A program made the position numbers and the translations under genes. From the NCBI RefSeq assembly GCF_018327705.1, contig NZ_BNEM01000002.1:4420344-4484343 (forward strand): 64,000 nucleotides of DNA. The letters are read 5' to 3'. Source of the stretch: Catellatospora sp. TT07R-123. Lineage in GTDB: Bacteria > Actinomycetota > Actinomycetes > Mycobacteriales > Micromonosporaceae. This document shows positions 36,735 to 47,208 of this stretch, in pieces (positions within the stretch are counted from its first letter, which is position 1; each line of letters begins with the position of its first letter). The notes under the pieces are model-generated. The model was not told where the DNA came from. It made no database searches and saw only the letters and a program-made list of their open reading frames with translations.

Positions 36735-37824
36735 GATCGAGCACTCCCTCCAGTAAGTTGATCTTGCTGTTGCGGCAGTGCTCGGTCTGTGTCCCGTCGA
36801 ACCGCCCGTGCTCGAAGTAGCGGTTGGCCGCGTGCCCGCCGCCGCAGAAGCCGAAGTACGGGCAGCTCGCCCGGCACGCCTCCACCCCCTGGACGAACTC
36901 ACCGACCCACCGGGTTCCCGTGGGCTGCGCCAGCAGCGCCGACAGACCGTGCGTGAGCACGTTGCCGCTGGTGAAGTCGCCGTACCCGGGGTCGGTGAAC
37001 CCGGCCAGCTCCGGTGACAGCAGCACCACGGCACCGTCCCAGCCCACGGTCGGGATCGGGTCCAGCTCGCGCGGCAGCAGGTCGTCATCGGTGCCCGCCA
37101 GCACCGCGTCCAGGTAGCGCAGGCTCCACTCCAGCTCGCGCAGGTGCAGGCGGGGGCGGGCACGCCACGCGGCGGTCAGCTCGGCCCAGAACCCCCGCAC
37201 CGCGGCCGCGTCGTGCCGGTTGTCGCGGCTGTTGACGCCCTCCCGCTCCTCCACGTTGATGCCGAGGGTGTCGCAGCCCAGGTCGAGGAAGTAGTCGTAC
37301 AGGCGGGCGGCCAGGCCCGGACGGGGGTCGGTGACCACGCACAGGGCCGCGAACGGCAGGCCGTGGCGGCGCAGCGCCGCCACGCCGCGCTCGATCCGGG
37401 CGTACGCGGCCCGCCCGGCCCGGTCGACCCGGTCGCCGTTGCAGTCCGGCGGCCCGTCCACGCTCACGCTCACCCGCATCCGGCGCGCGGTGAAGAACTC
37501 GCACCAGGCGTCGTCGATCAGCGTGGCATTGGTCTGGACGTGCTGCTCCACCGCGGCCGAGAACGGGGCCATCAGCGCCGCCAGGTGCTCGCGCCCGGCC
37601 GCCGTCGGCTCGCCCCCGTGCCACACCACCGAGAAGCGGTCCTGCCGTGCCCATTCATTGGCGTCGGCGGCCACCGCGCGGGCCACGGCCACGCCCATCC
37701 GCCGGTCCGCCGCGCGCAGCGGCAGGTAGCAGTAGACGCAGTCGAGATTGCACAGCGTGGTCGGCTGCATCACCACGTATGAGGGCACCCGCGAGACGCC
37801 TCGCATGCCGTTGACGGGGGGCAC
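36685..37824 (-). CDS. radical SAM/SPASM peptide maturase, cyclophane-forming (AmcB-like)
   Basis: This 379-residue protein carries the SAM cluster motif C25-x3-C29-x2-C32 (LCNLDCVYCY), the GGEPT glycine-rich motif (VVWHGGEPT), QTNATLIDD, and VSVDGPPDCNGDR. Its C-terminal SPASM region has several Cys residues (CRASCPYFGFCGGGH, then TEHC) for auxiliary Fe-S clusters. ATG 37806 is a possible alternative start. It precedes and overlaps the precursor gene. The enzyme would crosslink Trp/Phe side chains in the aromatic-X-Asn core. No exporter or protease gene is adjacent, so maturation may rely on genes elsewhere. Confidence 0.92.
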   Translation of the reverse strand: MPPVNGMRGVSRVPSYVVMQPTTLCNLDCVYCYLPLRAADRRMGVAVARAVAADANEWARQDRFSVVWHGGEPTAAGREHLAALMAPFSAAVEQHVQTNATLIDDAWCEFFTARRMRVSVSVDGPPDCNGDRVDRAGRAAYARIERGVAALRRHGLPFAALCVVTDPRPGLAARLYDYFLDLGCDTLGINVEEREGVNSRDNRHDAAAVRGFWAELTAAWRARPRLHLRELEWSLRYLDAVLAGTDDDLLPRELDPIPTVGWDGAVVLLSPELAGFTDPGYGDFTSGNVLTHGLSALLAQPTGTRWVGEFVQGVEACRASCPYFGFCGGGHAANRYFEHGRFDGTQTEHCRNSKINLLEGVLDHVRSTRPGDSPDPRCT

Positions 37825-37874
37825 GCGACCATTGCAGCAAACCCGATGGAGTTTGTCTCCAGCGCGTACGTGAA

Positions 37875-37920
37875 AGAAGGCGCCGACCCTGTCGCGGCTG
37901 CGGCCGGGTCGGCGCCTTCT
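37875..37920. terminator. terminator of the 632-residue membrane protein gene
   Basis: A perfect 15-bp stem, AGAAGGCGCCGACCC (37875-37889) with GGGTCGGCGCCTTCT (37906-37920), lies 12 nt beyond the minus-strand stop at 37933. Confidence 0.8.
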
Positions 37921-37932
37921 CAGTGGTTGGAA

Positions 37933-39831
37933 TCAGTCGTCGAGCCAGTCGAGGCGGCGCCCGTCGCGGCCGCGCCGGTCGTCGTAGCCGTCGTTCTGCT
38001 GGCTGCCGTACGGGTCCTGCTGGCCGTAACCCTGCTGCTGGCCGTACCCGGGCTGCTGCTGCTGGCCGTACGGGTCGTAGCCGCCGCCCTGCTGCTGCTG
38101 GCCGCTGCCGTACGGGTCCTGCTGGCCGTAGCCCTGCTGCTGCTGGCCGTAGCCCTGCTGGCCGTACTGGTCCTGCTGGCCGTAACCGGCGCCCTGCTGC
38201 TGGCCGTACCCGGGCTGCTGCTGCTGGCCGTAGCCCTGCTGCTGCTGGGCGCCGTAGCCGCCGCCCGCGCCCGAGGTCGGGCCCGCGTAGTGGGTGGGCT
38301 CGTCGTACTGGCCCTGGCCCTGGCCGTAGCCCTGCTGGCCGTAACCGGCGCCCTGCTGCTGGCCGTATCCAGCGCCGGCCTGCTGGCCGTAGCCCTGCTG
38401 GCCGTAGCCGGCGTCGCCGTAGCCCTGCTGGCCGCCGTAACCGCTGGTCGGCGCGACGGGCGAACCGCCGCCGTAACCGCTGGTCGGCGCGACCGGGGAG
38501 CCGCCGTAGGCACCGCCCGCCGGGCTGCCGTACGCGCCGCCCTGCTGGCCATAGCCCTGCTGCTGCTGCCCGTACCCCGGCTGCTGCTGCTGGCCCCACG
38601 GGGGCTGCTGGCCCTGCTGCTGCCCCTGCTGGCCGTACTGCTGCTGGCCGCGCTGGGCCGGCGTGCCGTAGTCGCCGGGGCGGTGCATCATCGTGGCCGC
38701 GTCGGCACCGGGCCGCGCCACCATCGTCGGGTCGGCGGGACGACCGTAGGCGCCGCCACCGGCACCGGCACCCGCGTACGCACCGGCACCGGCACGGGCC
38801 GGCTGACCGGCGCCGCCGCGCGCGCCCGGACGGCCCCGCGGCTGCGGGTCGTCGTCGTCGTCGTCGTCCTCGTCGTCATCATCGTCGTCGTCGTTGTTGC
38901 GGCGCACGACCAGCAGCACGATCGCGCCGATGCCGAGCGCCACCAGCAGGCCGCCAACGATGATCATGACCCAGGTCATGCTGTCGAGGCCGCCGCCCTC
39001 GTCACTGTTGGTCGGCGCGGTCTGCTCGCCGCCCGGATCGTCCGTGGCGCCGTCGGTCGGCGAGGCCGCGTCCGTCGGCGACGGCAGGTTGGCCGCGGCC
39101 GAGGCGCTGGCCACTGCGGCCGGATTGGTCATCGAGATCTGGATGTCGGTCTTCGACTGGTTGGCGCCGACCTGGTACGACTGCGAGAACGTGTCGTACG
39201 GGTCCTTCTGCACCGCGATCACGAGCAGGCCGGGCGCGATCGGGCTGGTCGCCGAGCCGGTGAAGGTGAACGTGCCCGCGCTGCCGGTGGTCTTCGACGG
39301 CAGGTCCTTGCCGTTGCCGTCGGACAGGATGACGATCGCGTTACCGATCGCCTTACCGGTCAGGATGTCGACGACCTTGCCGGACACCTTCGCGACCGTC
39401 TCGGCCTGCGGCTGGCCCTGCTCGACCGTCAGCGGGTAGGTCCCGAGCTGCGTCTCGGCGCCGCCGGTCATGACCTTGATCAGGACGTTGACGTTGCCCG
39501 CCTGGGAGCCCTTGATCTTCGCGGTCATGTTGCCGGTGTCGCCACCAGCGGTGATCGTCTTGGTGACCGCACACCCGGTCTGGCACGTCGCCGCGCCGCC
39601 GCTGGTGGTGATGCCGATGGTCAACGTCACATCGGAGGCGTCCGGGTTCTTGATCTTGAAAGTCAGCGTCGTCGTCGCGCCGACGTCGATCGTGCCGTCA
39701 CTGAGGCTCGCACTGTCCAACTGTGGTGCGGCACTTGCCGGGGCGGCGACGCCCACGAGAGTGCCGAGCGACACCAGCGCTACCACTCCGACGCGCGCCA
39801 ACCAGGACCGTCGCTGGGTAGTCACGGCCAC
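37933..39831 (-). CDS. single-pass membrane protein with prion-like Gln/Gly/Tyr-rich cytoplasmic domain
   Basis: This 632-residue protein has a signal peptide (1 to about 35, ASAAP), an Ig-like extracellular domain (about 36-140) and a carboxypeptidase-regulatory-like domain (about 148-235, [20 protein letters not shown]). A Ser/Thr/Pro/Asp linker and one membrane helix (about 285-309) followed by RR place the rest in the cytoplasm. The cytoplasmic part has an Asp/Glu run (313-328), an RGRPGARGG segment, and then from about 390 to 610 repeats of [14 protein letters not shown] type, ending in a charged [16 protein letters not shown]. The tail resembles low-complexity domains that condense or self-associate. 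Function unknown. Confidence 0.9.
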   Translation of the reverse strand: MAVTTQRRSWLARVGVVALVSLGTLVGVAAPASAAPQLDSASLSDGTIDVGATTTLTFKIKNPDASDVTLTIGITTSGGAATCQTGCAVTKTITAGGDTGNMTAKIKGSQAGNVNVLIKVMTGGAETQLGTYPLTVEQGQPQAETVAKVSGKVVDILTGKAIGNAIVILSDGNGKDLPSKTTGSAGTFTFTGSATSPIAPGLLVIAVQKDPYDTFSQSYQVGANQSKTDIQISMTNPAAVASASAAANLPSPTDAASPTDGATDDPGGEQTAPTNSDEGGGLDSMTWVMIIVGGLLVALGIGAIVLLVVRRNNDDDDDDDEDDDDDDDPQPRGRPGARGGAGQPARAGAGAYAGAGAGGGAYGRPADPTMVARPGADAATMMHRPGDYGTPAQRGQQQYGQQGQQQGQQPPWGQQQQPGYGQQQQGYGQQGGAYGSPAGGAYGGSPVAPTSGYGGGSPVAPTSGYGGQQGYGDAGYGQQGYGQQAGAGYGQQQGAGYGQQGYGQGQGQYDEPTHYAGPTSGAGGGYGAQQQQGYGQQQQPGYGQQQGAGYGQQDQYGQQGYGQQQQGYGQQDPYGSGQQQQGGGYDPYGQQQQPGYGQQQGYGQQDPYGSQQNDGYDDRRGRDGRRLDWLDD

Positions 39832-39976
39832 CGCCTTCCAGGCTCCTCAATGTCCGCAGCAGTGGGGGTTGGGGGGCTGCGGGAATACACCGCTCGCAAC
39901 TATGCCTTGCGAAGTAAGGGTTGCGCGACCCAGGGCCGCCACAAAGCGAACTGACGTCACGTTGTATCGTCCGTTT

Positions 39977-40333
39977 ATGTCCCCCTCGTCGGAAAAGTCC
40001 TCGGCCGTGGCCGAGGCCCTGGAGAGCCTGGCCAACGGCGTAGTGCCGGACCGTTTGACGCTTCGCGATGCGGTCAGGGCACTCCTGGCCCAACTTGCGA
40101 CGTCGGCTCCTGGCCGTTCGGTGGAGGTGCGGGTTCCTCCATACGGCGCGATTCAGTGCGTCGACGGGCCGAGGCACACCCGCGGCACGCCGCCGAACCT
40201 GGTCGAGACCGATCCGGTCACATTCCTGCAACTCGCGGCCGGGCGTGTGGAATGGGACACCGCGGTCGCCGACGGGCGGATCCGGGCCAGCGGCATCCGG
40301 TCCGACATCTCCCCGCTGTTCCCCATCCGGTGA
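39977..40333 (+). CDS. sterol-carrier (SCP2)-like family protein next to purF
   Basis: This 118-residue protein starts at ATG 39977. SCP2-like features are RSVEVRVPPYGAIQCVDGP, ETDPVTFLQLAAGRVEW and ADGRIRASGIRSDISPLFPI. A lipid-binding-fold protein of this kind sits upstream of purF in several actinobacteria. There is no strong ribosome site, so the mRNA may be nearly leaderless. Ligand and role are unknown. Confidence 0.82.
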   Translation: MSPSSEKSSAVAEALESLANGVVPDRLTLRDAVRALLAQLATSAPGRSVEVRVPPYGAIQCVDGPRHTRGTPPNLVETDPVTFLQLAAGRVEWDTAVADGRIRASGIRSDISPLFPIR

Positions 40334-40526
40334 TCCTGTCACTCGGGCAACACCTGTTATTCAGTCATGCTGTCCACGGACTGGCCGCCGATCCGGCGAC
40401 CCGGCCGAGTCACGTACACTGAGCTGCGGCGGTGAACGCCGCCCGACGCCGACTCACTCCATCGAACGCCGGCTCATTCTGCCGGGCGTGACAGCTACTG
40501 AAGCGACAAGCGCAAGGAGCAGCACG
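40334..40526 (+). promoter_or_regulatory. purF upstream region
   Basis: This 193-bp non-coding segment ends in an AAGGAG ribosome site (40514-40519). No recognisable purine-responsive riboswitch core is seen. Confidence 0.4.
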
Positions 40527-42059
<1,533 letters not shown>

Positions 42060-42148
42060 CACCCGGCCGGGGCGGACCGGCCGATCGACACGGCTGCCGC
42101 GCGCGCTGACGCGCGCGGTGCCGCGGGCAACAAAGGGGAGAGAAGACC

Positions 42149-43294
42149 GTGACGCACGTGACCGAGCGCCCCGTCTCCGGGCCGGGCTCCGACGGGGACC
42201 GTCAGCTGTGGACGGCAGCCAGCAGCAGCAACCGCCGACGCACGGGCTCGTCGTACGCCGACGCAGGCGTATCGATCGACGCCGGTGACCGGGCGGTGGA
42301 GCTGCTCAAGGACAAGGTGCAGCGCACCCACCGGCCCGAGGTGCTCGGCGGTCTCGGCGGCTTCTCCGGCCTGTTCAAGCTGGACACCTCGAAGTACCGC
42401 AACCCGGTGCTCGCCTCCTCGACCGACGGCGTCGGCACCAAGCTCGCGATCGCGCAGCAGATGAACATCCACGACACGGTCGGCATCGACCTGGTCGCGA
42501 TGGTCGTCGACGACCTGGTCGCGTGCGGTGCGGAGCCGCTGTTCCTGCTCGACTACATCGCCTGCGGCGAGGTCGTGCCGGACCGGATCGCGGAGATCGG
42601 CGCCGGTATCGCCGACGGCTGCCGCTACGCGGGCTGCGCGCTGCTGGGCGGCGAGACCGCCGAGCACCCCGGCCTGATGCGCCCGGACGAGTACGACCTG
42701 TCGGCCAACGGCGTCGGCGTCGTCGAGGAGGACCAGATCCTCGGCCCCGACCGGGTCCAGCTCGGCGACGTGGTGATCGCGATGCGCTCCTCCGGCCTGC
42801 ACTCCAACGGGTACTCGCTGGTCCGCCACGTGCTGCTCGGCCAGGCCCGGCTCAAGCTCGACAGCGTCATCGAGGACCTGGGCGACCAGCGCACCCTCGG
42901 CGAGGAGCTGCTCACCCCCACCAAGATCTACGCCAAGGACTGCCTGAACCTGATCGCCGAGTGCGACGTGCGCGCCCTGGCCCACGTCACCGGCGGCGGC
43001 ATCCCCGGCAACCTCAACCGGGTGCTGCCGAAGAACATGGACGCGACGGTCGACCGGGCCTCCTGGGCCCCGCAGCCGATCTTCGACCTGATCCAGCGCA
43101 AGGGCCGGATCGACGGCCACGACATGGAGTCGACGTTCAACATGGGCGTCGGCATGTTCGCGGTCGTCTCGCCCGAGGACGCCGACCGCGCGATGGCGCT
43201 GCTCACCGGCCGCGGCATCGAGTGCTGGCAGGTCGGCGACGTCATCGAGGGCTCCGGCGTGGTCCAGATGCACGGCGCGTACACCCGCGGGTAG
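42149..43294 (+). CDS. purM: phosphoribosylformylglycinamidine cyclo-ligase (AIR synthetase)
   Basis: This 381-residue protein starts at GTG 42149 after AAAGGGGAG. PurM motifs: SYADAGVSIDAGDRAVELLK, LASSTDGVGTKLAIA, GIDLVAMVVDDLVACGAEPL, LLGGETAEHPGLM and HVTGGGIPGNLNRVLP. About 30 extra residues precede the usual start. It follows purF by 89 nt and carries out the fifth step of purine synthesis. Confidence 0.97.
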   Translation: MTHVTERPVSGPGSDGDRQLWTAASSSNRRRTGSSYADAGVSIDAGDRAVELLKDKVQRTHRPEVLGGLGGFSGLFKLDTSKYRNPVLASSTDGVGTKLAIAQQMNIHDTVGIDLVAMVVDDLVACGAEPLFLLDYIACGEVVPDRIAEIGAGIADGCRYAGCALLGGETAEHPGLMRPDEYDLSANGVGVVEEDQILGPDRVQLGDVVIAMRSSGLHSNGYSLVRHVLLGQARLKLDSVIEDLGDQRTLGEELLTPTKIYAKDCLNLIAECDVRALAHVTGGGIPGNLNRVLPKNMDATVDRASWAPQPIFDLIQRKGRIDGHDMESTFNMGVGMFAVVSPEDADRAMALLTGRGIECWQVGDVIEGSGVVQMHGAYTRG

Positions 43295-43304
43295 TTCGCT
43301 GCGA

Positions 43305-43340
43305 AACGGCCCCCGCCCGCGTCTGCGGGCGGGGGCCGTT
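43305..43340. terminator. bidirectional terminator between purM and transketolase
   Basis: A perfect 16-bp stem, AACGGCCCCCGCCCGC (43305-43320) with GCGGGCGGGGGCCGTT (43325-43340) and a GTCT loop, lies between convergent stops. Confidence 0.85.
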
Positions 43341-43345
43341 CGCTG

Positions 43346-44218
43346 TCACCGCCAGGTGGTGATGGCGGTGCGGAGGGAGGCGGGGTCGAGGCCGTGCCAG
43401 CGGGCGTGGTCGGCCGGGGTGCCGTACGCGTGCAGGTCGCGGCGGCCGACGCCGAGGCTGAGCAGCCGGTGCGGCCGGTCGGCCAGCGCCTGCCCGACCA
43501 CGTGCGCCGAGGTTCCCGCCAGGTACGGCTCGACCAGCACCACCTCGCCGGTGGCGGCCAGCGCCCGCAGGCCGATCACGTCGAACGGGCGGACGGTGTG
43601 CGTGTACGCCACCGTCACGTCCAGCCCCGCCGTGGCGGCGAGCACCGGCGCCAGCATCGGCCCGACCGCCACGACCAGCGGGCCGCCGCCGTGGCGCACG
43701 GGCCGCAACAGGTCCGCCTCGGCATACGCGATGTCGTTGACCTGTGTGGACAGCCGCAGGTAGACCGGGTCGTCGGTGGCGGCCGCGGCCCGCAGCAGCG
43801 GGCCGACCTCGCCGGGATGGCCCGGCACCCGCACGGTCCAGCCCGGCAGCGTGTCGATCAGCGGCACGTCCATCGGCGACATGTGCGTGTAGCCCATCGC
43901 CGACCCGTCGTAGGATGCGCCGACGCTGACCAGCACCGCCCCGACGCCCTGGTGCACCAGGTCGAGCTTGATCTGCTCGTACGCCCGGTCGATCACGAAG
44001 GTGGCGTAGCTGTGCGCGACCGGCCGCAGCCCGGTCAGGGCCAGCCCGCCCGCCACCCCGATCATGAGCTGCTCGCGGATGCCGACGTTCAGCACCCGGT
44101 CGGGGTGCTCCCGCCGGGCCGGCTCGAAGGCGTCGGCCGAGATGTCGGCCAGCACCAGCGCGGTGCGCGGGTCGGTGTCCAGCAGGTCGGCCATGGTGTC
44201 GGCGAACGCCTGGCGCAT
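43346..44218 (-). CDS. transketolase, C-terminal (pyrimidine-binding) subunit
   Basis: This 290-residue protein is a split transketolase beta-type subunit. RVLNVGIREQLMIGVAGGLA contains the cofactor-binding Glu; YATFVIDRAYEQIKLDLVHQ and MGYTHMSPMDVPLIDTLPGW follow, with the C-terminal domain after that. Its start lies two bases after the stop of the N-terminal subunit gene. It works with that subunit to transfer two-carbon units between sugar phosphates, or in a specialised carbohydrate pathway, as split forms often do. Confidence 0.92.
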   Translation of the reverse strand: MRQAFADTMADLLDTDPRTALVLADISADAFEPARREHPDRVLNVGIREQLMIGVAGGLALTGLRPVAHSYATFVIDRAYEQIKLDLVHQGVGAVLVSVGASYDGSAMGYTHMSPMDVPLIDTLPGWTVRVPGHPGEVGPLLRAAAATDDPVYLRLSTQVNDIAYAEADLLRPVRHGGGPLVVAVGPMLAPVLAATAGLDVTVAYTHTVRPFDVIGLRALAATGEVVLVEPYLAGTSAHVVGQALADRPHRLLSLGVGRRDLHAYGTPADHARWHGLDPASLRTAITTWR

Positions 44219-44219
44219 G

Positions 44220-44897
44220 TCAGCTCCCCTTCTTCTCGACCCGGGCGACGACCACGTGCGGCCGGCCGGGGCGCGCGGCGCGCAGCCCCGCGTGGACGGC
44301 GTCGTGGTCGCGGCCGGGCACGGTCACGGCCGACCAGCCGTGCACCTCGAACCGGGCGGCGATGCCGCCGGGCCAGCCCAGCGTGGCGGAGTCGTTGTCG
44401 ATCACGATGGCGGTGACCGCGTCCAGGCCGGTCGTCCCGGCGTACGCGATGGCCTCGTGGTTGCTGCCCTCGTCGAGTTCGGCGTCGCCGAGCAGGACGT
44501 ACACCCTGGGCGCCAGGCGGCCCTGGGCGCGCAGGCCGAGCGCGGTCCCGATGCCGAGTCCCAGGCCGTGGCCGAGCGAGCCGGAGCTGATCTCGACCCC
44601 GGGCACGCGCAGCCGGTCGGGGTGGTGCCCGAGCGGGCTGTCGGGCCCGGCCAGGTCGTCGAGCCACTCGTGCGGCAGGAACCCTTTCGCCGCCAGTACG
44701 GCGTAGTATGCGGCCGGGCCGTGGCCTTTGGAGAGCAGGAAGCGGTCCCGGTCGGGGTCGTCCAGGCGCTCCGGATCGATCCGCAGCACCCGGTCGTAGA
44801 GCACCCAGATCACGTCCAGGGTCGAGAACGCGCTCGGCGCGTGCTTCTCATCCCCCGTCAGCCGCTTGAGCAGCGGCTCCACCTCGATGACAGCCAT
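44220..44897 (-). CDS. transketolase, N-terminal (TPP-binding) subunit
   Basis: This 225-residue protein starts at ATG 44897. TPP-domain motifs: FLLSKGHGPAAYYAVLAAKG, GVEISSGSLGHGLGLGIGTA, and the metal-binding GDAELDEGSNHEA...IVIDN. It pairs with the C-terminal subunit gene just downstream. Its promoter region contains a palindrome shared with the divergent SoxR gene, so redox control is plausible. The mirrored copy at 63574 is incomplete and frameshifted. Confidence 0.93.
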   Translation of the reverse strand: MAVIEVEPLLKRLTGDEKHAPSAFSTLDVIWVLYDRVLRIDPERLDDPDRDRFLLSKGHGPAAYYAVLAAKGFLPHEWLDDLAGPDSPLGHHPDRLRVPGVEISSGSLGHGLGLGIGTALGLRAQGRLAPRVYVLLGDAELDEGSNHEAIAYAGTTGLDAVTAIVIDNDSATLGWPGGIAARFEVHGWSAVTVPGRDHDAVHAGLRAARPGRPHVVVARVEKKGS

Positions 44898-44917
44898 ACG
44901 AGTAGCGTGCAAGTTAA

Positions 44918-44935
44918 AGTTCACTTGAACTCAAG
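44918..44935. promoter_or_regulatory. candidate SoxR/MerR operator between soxR and transketolase
   Basis: AGTTCACTTGAACT (44918-44931) is a perfect 14-bp palindrome, and it overlaps CTTGA-AC-TCAAG (44924-44935). SoxR boxes contain CTCAAG/CTTGAG half-sites. It sits in the 63-nt divergent promoter region. Confidence 0.6.
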
Positions 44936-44960
44936 GCGGTACGGGGTGCCTTCTACTGTG

Positions 44961-45386
44961 ATGCTGACCATCGGCGAGCTGTCCGCCCGCAGCGGCGTCG
45001 CCCCCTCCGCGCTGCGGTTCTACGAGCAGCGCGGCCTGATCCACTCCGTGCGTACCGGCGGCAACCAGCGCCGGTACGAGCGCAGCGAGCTGCGCCGGGT
45101 CTCGTTCATCCGTATCGCCCAGCAGGTGGGCGTCTCGCTGGAGCGCATCGGCACGGCCCTGGCCGACCTGCCCGAGGGCCGCGCCCCGACCAAGGCCGAC
45201 TGGGCCCGGCTGTCGGCGCACTGGCGGGCCGACCTGGACGAGAAGATCGCCATGCTGGAACGGCTCCGGGACACCCTCGACGGCTGCATCGGCTGCGGCT
45301 GCCTGTCGCTGCAGAGCTGCCGACTGCACAATCCTGGCGACGTGCGCGCCGCCGAGGGCCCCGGACCACGCAACCTGCTCAGCTGA
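44961..45386 (+). CDS. soxR: redox-sensitive MerR-family regulator SoxR
   Basis: This protein has 141 residues from ATG 44961 (GTG 44958 also possible). MerR helix-turn-helix: TIGELSARSGVAPSALRFYE, QRGLIHSVRTGGNQRRYERS. The C-terminal cluster CIGCGCLSLQSC has the exact Cx2CxCx5C spacing of the SoxR 2Fe-2S site. It senses redox-cycling compounds or superoxide and activates promoters by DNA untwisting. It is divergent from the split transketolase genes, suggesting that pair as a target. Confidence 0.95.
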   Translation: MLTIGELSARSGVAPSALRFYEQRGLIHSVRTGGNQRRYERSELRRVSFIRIAQQVGVSLERIGTALADLPEGRAPTKADWARLSAHWRADLDEKIAMLERLRDTLDGCIGCGCLSLQSCRLHNPGDVRAAEGPGPRNLLS

Positions 45387-46560
45387 AGGTCGCGGTCATC
45401 TCGTACCGGCCGTACTCCTGGTCGCCGACGCGGACGTACACCCGGCTGTAGCCCAGGCTCTCCCGCACCTGGTCCAGCGACCAGCCCGACGGGATGCTGA
45501 CCTGCATGAACAGGGTGTACGCACCAGGCGACAGCAGCCCCGCGTCGCACAGCATCCAGTTGTCCCGCTGCTCGCAGCCCTGGTGGTCGATGACGAACCC
45601 GTCCGGCAGTGACACCAGGACGCGGATCGGCTTGTCGGTCTCCGGAACGGACGGCATCTCCAGGCGGACGGTCAGGTCGGCCTTGCGGCGGGAACCCGCC
45701 GCAGCGCCGAAGCCCAGCGGCGACACCTTCACCTCGACAGCCGCGGTGGCCCGGTCGAAGGCGAAGGTCGGCGAGCCGCCGGTCTGTGCGAACGCCGTGC
45801 CGTTCCAGCCGTACACGCGCCACTGGCTGAGGCCGATCGGGCCCCCGCTGGTGTCGGTGTAGGTCGTCTCGTAGTCGCCGACCAGCACCCGCACCTCGCC
45901 GGGCTTCGACGAGTCCACCTGGGTCACGCTCGCCAGGTGCTCGCCGTGGCCCTCGCCCGACTCGACCTGCGCCACCACGCCCAGCGTGGTCCAGCCGCCG
46001 GAGGGGGTGCGGCGCAGGCCCAGCACCTGGCCCAGCCCTCCCTCGCCCGGTCGGCACGAGATCAGCACGGCCGCCTCGGCCGTGCCGTCGCCGTCGAGGT
46101 CGACCCCGGTCACGTCCTTGATCTCGGTGATCGCGCCGGCCTTGCCGCCGTGGAACTTCGTCGGGCCGCTGGGGCAGTCCTGCGCGCCGACCTTGCGCAC
46201 CGGCAGGTCGATCGTCGCCTCGGCCAGCGCGTGCGCGTCGAGCCGGACCGTCGTCGGGGCGTGGCTGGAGCTGGAGCTGGGGCTCGGGTCGTCCGGGCTG
46301 GGGAAGACCGGCACGGCGGTCGAGCTGGCCGCGGGCTGCGGGTCGCGCTGCGGCGTGCCGGTCAGCGAGGCGTACGCCGCACCGCCGATCAGCGTCGCGG
46401 TGACCACGCTCGCCGCCACCGCGGCGGTGCGCACGCGCTTGCGGTGCCGCACCGTCTGGTGCGCCGCGACCACGCCCTGGGGCTTGATCAGCGGGGTCGT
46501 GTCGGCGCGGTAGTCCGCCGCGGCCGCGAAGAGGAGGTCGTCGTGCTCGAAGTCAGACAT
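45379..46560 (-). CDS. membrane-anchored protein cotranscribed with an ECF sigma factor
   Basis: This 393-residue protein has a cytosolic N-terminus (about 1-45), one membrane helix (about 45-65, VAASVVTATLIGGAAYASL), a Pro/Ser linker with a Ser run, and a long extracytoplasmic beta-rich region. That region includes an FG-GAP-like Ca2+ loop (VTGVDLDGDGTAEAAVLISC). The start overlaps the sigma-factor stop by 8 nt. This position is usual for anti-sigma or signal-sensing partners, but I see no zinc-binding anti-sigma motif. Its end overlaps the convergent soxR end by 8 nt. Confidence 0.8.
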   Translation of the reverse strand: MSDFEHDDLLFAAAADYRADTTPLIKPQGVVAAHQTVRHRKRVRTAAVAASVVTATLIGGAAYASLTGTPQRDPQPAASSTAVPVFPSPDDPSPSSSSSHAPTTVRLDAHALAEATIDLPVRKVGAQDCPSGPTKFHGGKAGAITEIKDVTGVDLDGDGTAEAAVLISCRPGEGGLGQVLGLRRTPSGGWTTLGVVAQVESGEGHGEHLASVTQVDSSKPGEVRVLVGDYETTYTDTSGGPIGLSQWRVYGWNGTAFAQTGGSPTFAFDRATAAVEVKVSPLGFGAAAGSRRKADLTVRLEMPSVPETDKPIRVLVSLPDGFVIDHQGCEQRDNWMLCDAGLLSPGAYTLFMQVSIPSGWSLDQVRESLGYSRVYVRVGDQEYGRYEMTATFS

Positions 46561-47074
46561 TCTCGGGCTCCTTCCGGGCCTCGGCGAGCTGGGCGGCGAG
46601 CGTGGTGCGGCCGCGGTGGAGCCAGGACTTGACCGTGCCCTCGGCGACCCCTTCCTGCTCGGCGATCTCGCTGATGGTGAGCTGGGCGATGTAGAACAGC
46701 ACGCAGGCGCGGCGCTGCGTCGCCGGCAGCGTCGCCAGGGCGCGGGTCAGCGCGACGCGGTCCGGATTGGGCTCGGCCACGTGCTCCTCGCGCTGGCGCA
46801 GCAGGAAGTTCAGCGCCGTACGGCGCCGCCGCCAGCCGCTGGTGGCGAGATTCCACGCGACGCGGCGCACCCAGGCGGGCGGATCGGCGTAGACCGCGAT
46901 GCTGTCCCAGCGCGCGAGCGCGCGGCAGAACGCCTCCTGCACCATGTCCTGCGCCTCGGCCAGGTTGCCGACATAAGCGTTGAGCTGCAACGTAAGGCTG
47001 TGGAAGTGGGCCGCGTAGCACTCCTCGAACGCGGCGTCGCCCGCCGGTCCCGTGCTGCGGCGATCAGATGCCAT
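46553..47074 (-). CDS. ECF RNA polymerase sigma factor, SigE family
   Basis: This 173-residue protein has region 2 (LTLQLNAYVGNLAEAQDMVQ, EAFCRALARWDSIAVYADPP, AWVRRVAWNLA) and region 4 (LPATQRRACVLFYIAQLTIS, EIAEQEGVAEGTVKSWLHRG). No extra C-terminal domain is present. It directs transcription of a small stress or envelope regulon, probably including its own operon with the coupled membrane protein. Confidence 0.93.
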   Translation of the reverse strand: MASDRRSTGPAGDAAFEECYAAHFHSLTLQLNAYVGNLAEAQDMVQEAFCRALARWDSIAVYADPPAWVRRVAWNLATSGWRRRRTALNFLLRQREEHVAEPNPDRVALTRALATLPATQRRACVLFYIAQLTISEIAEQEGVAEGTVKSWLHRGRTTLAAQLAEARKEPENV

Positions 47075-47208
47075 GAGGTGTCTCCCCGTTGCGAACCGGG
47101 CTCAGTCTGCCCGTCGCGACATCACGCCCGGCCCCGGGGGAAGGTTGCGGGTCATTTTCCGCATCTGTTGTACCGACAGGGTTCCATCCATATTGATGGG
47201 GTCCACGC

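Noticed and set aside
36540..36756. Plus-strand frame 36553-36756 as the real small gene in this interval
   Set aside because: The minus-strand peptide has a strong ribosome site, couples to the radical-SAM gene and carries the aromatic-X-Asn core. The plus-strand frame has none of these.
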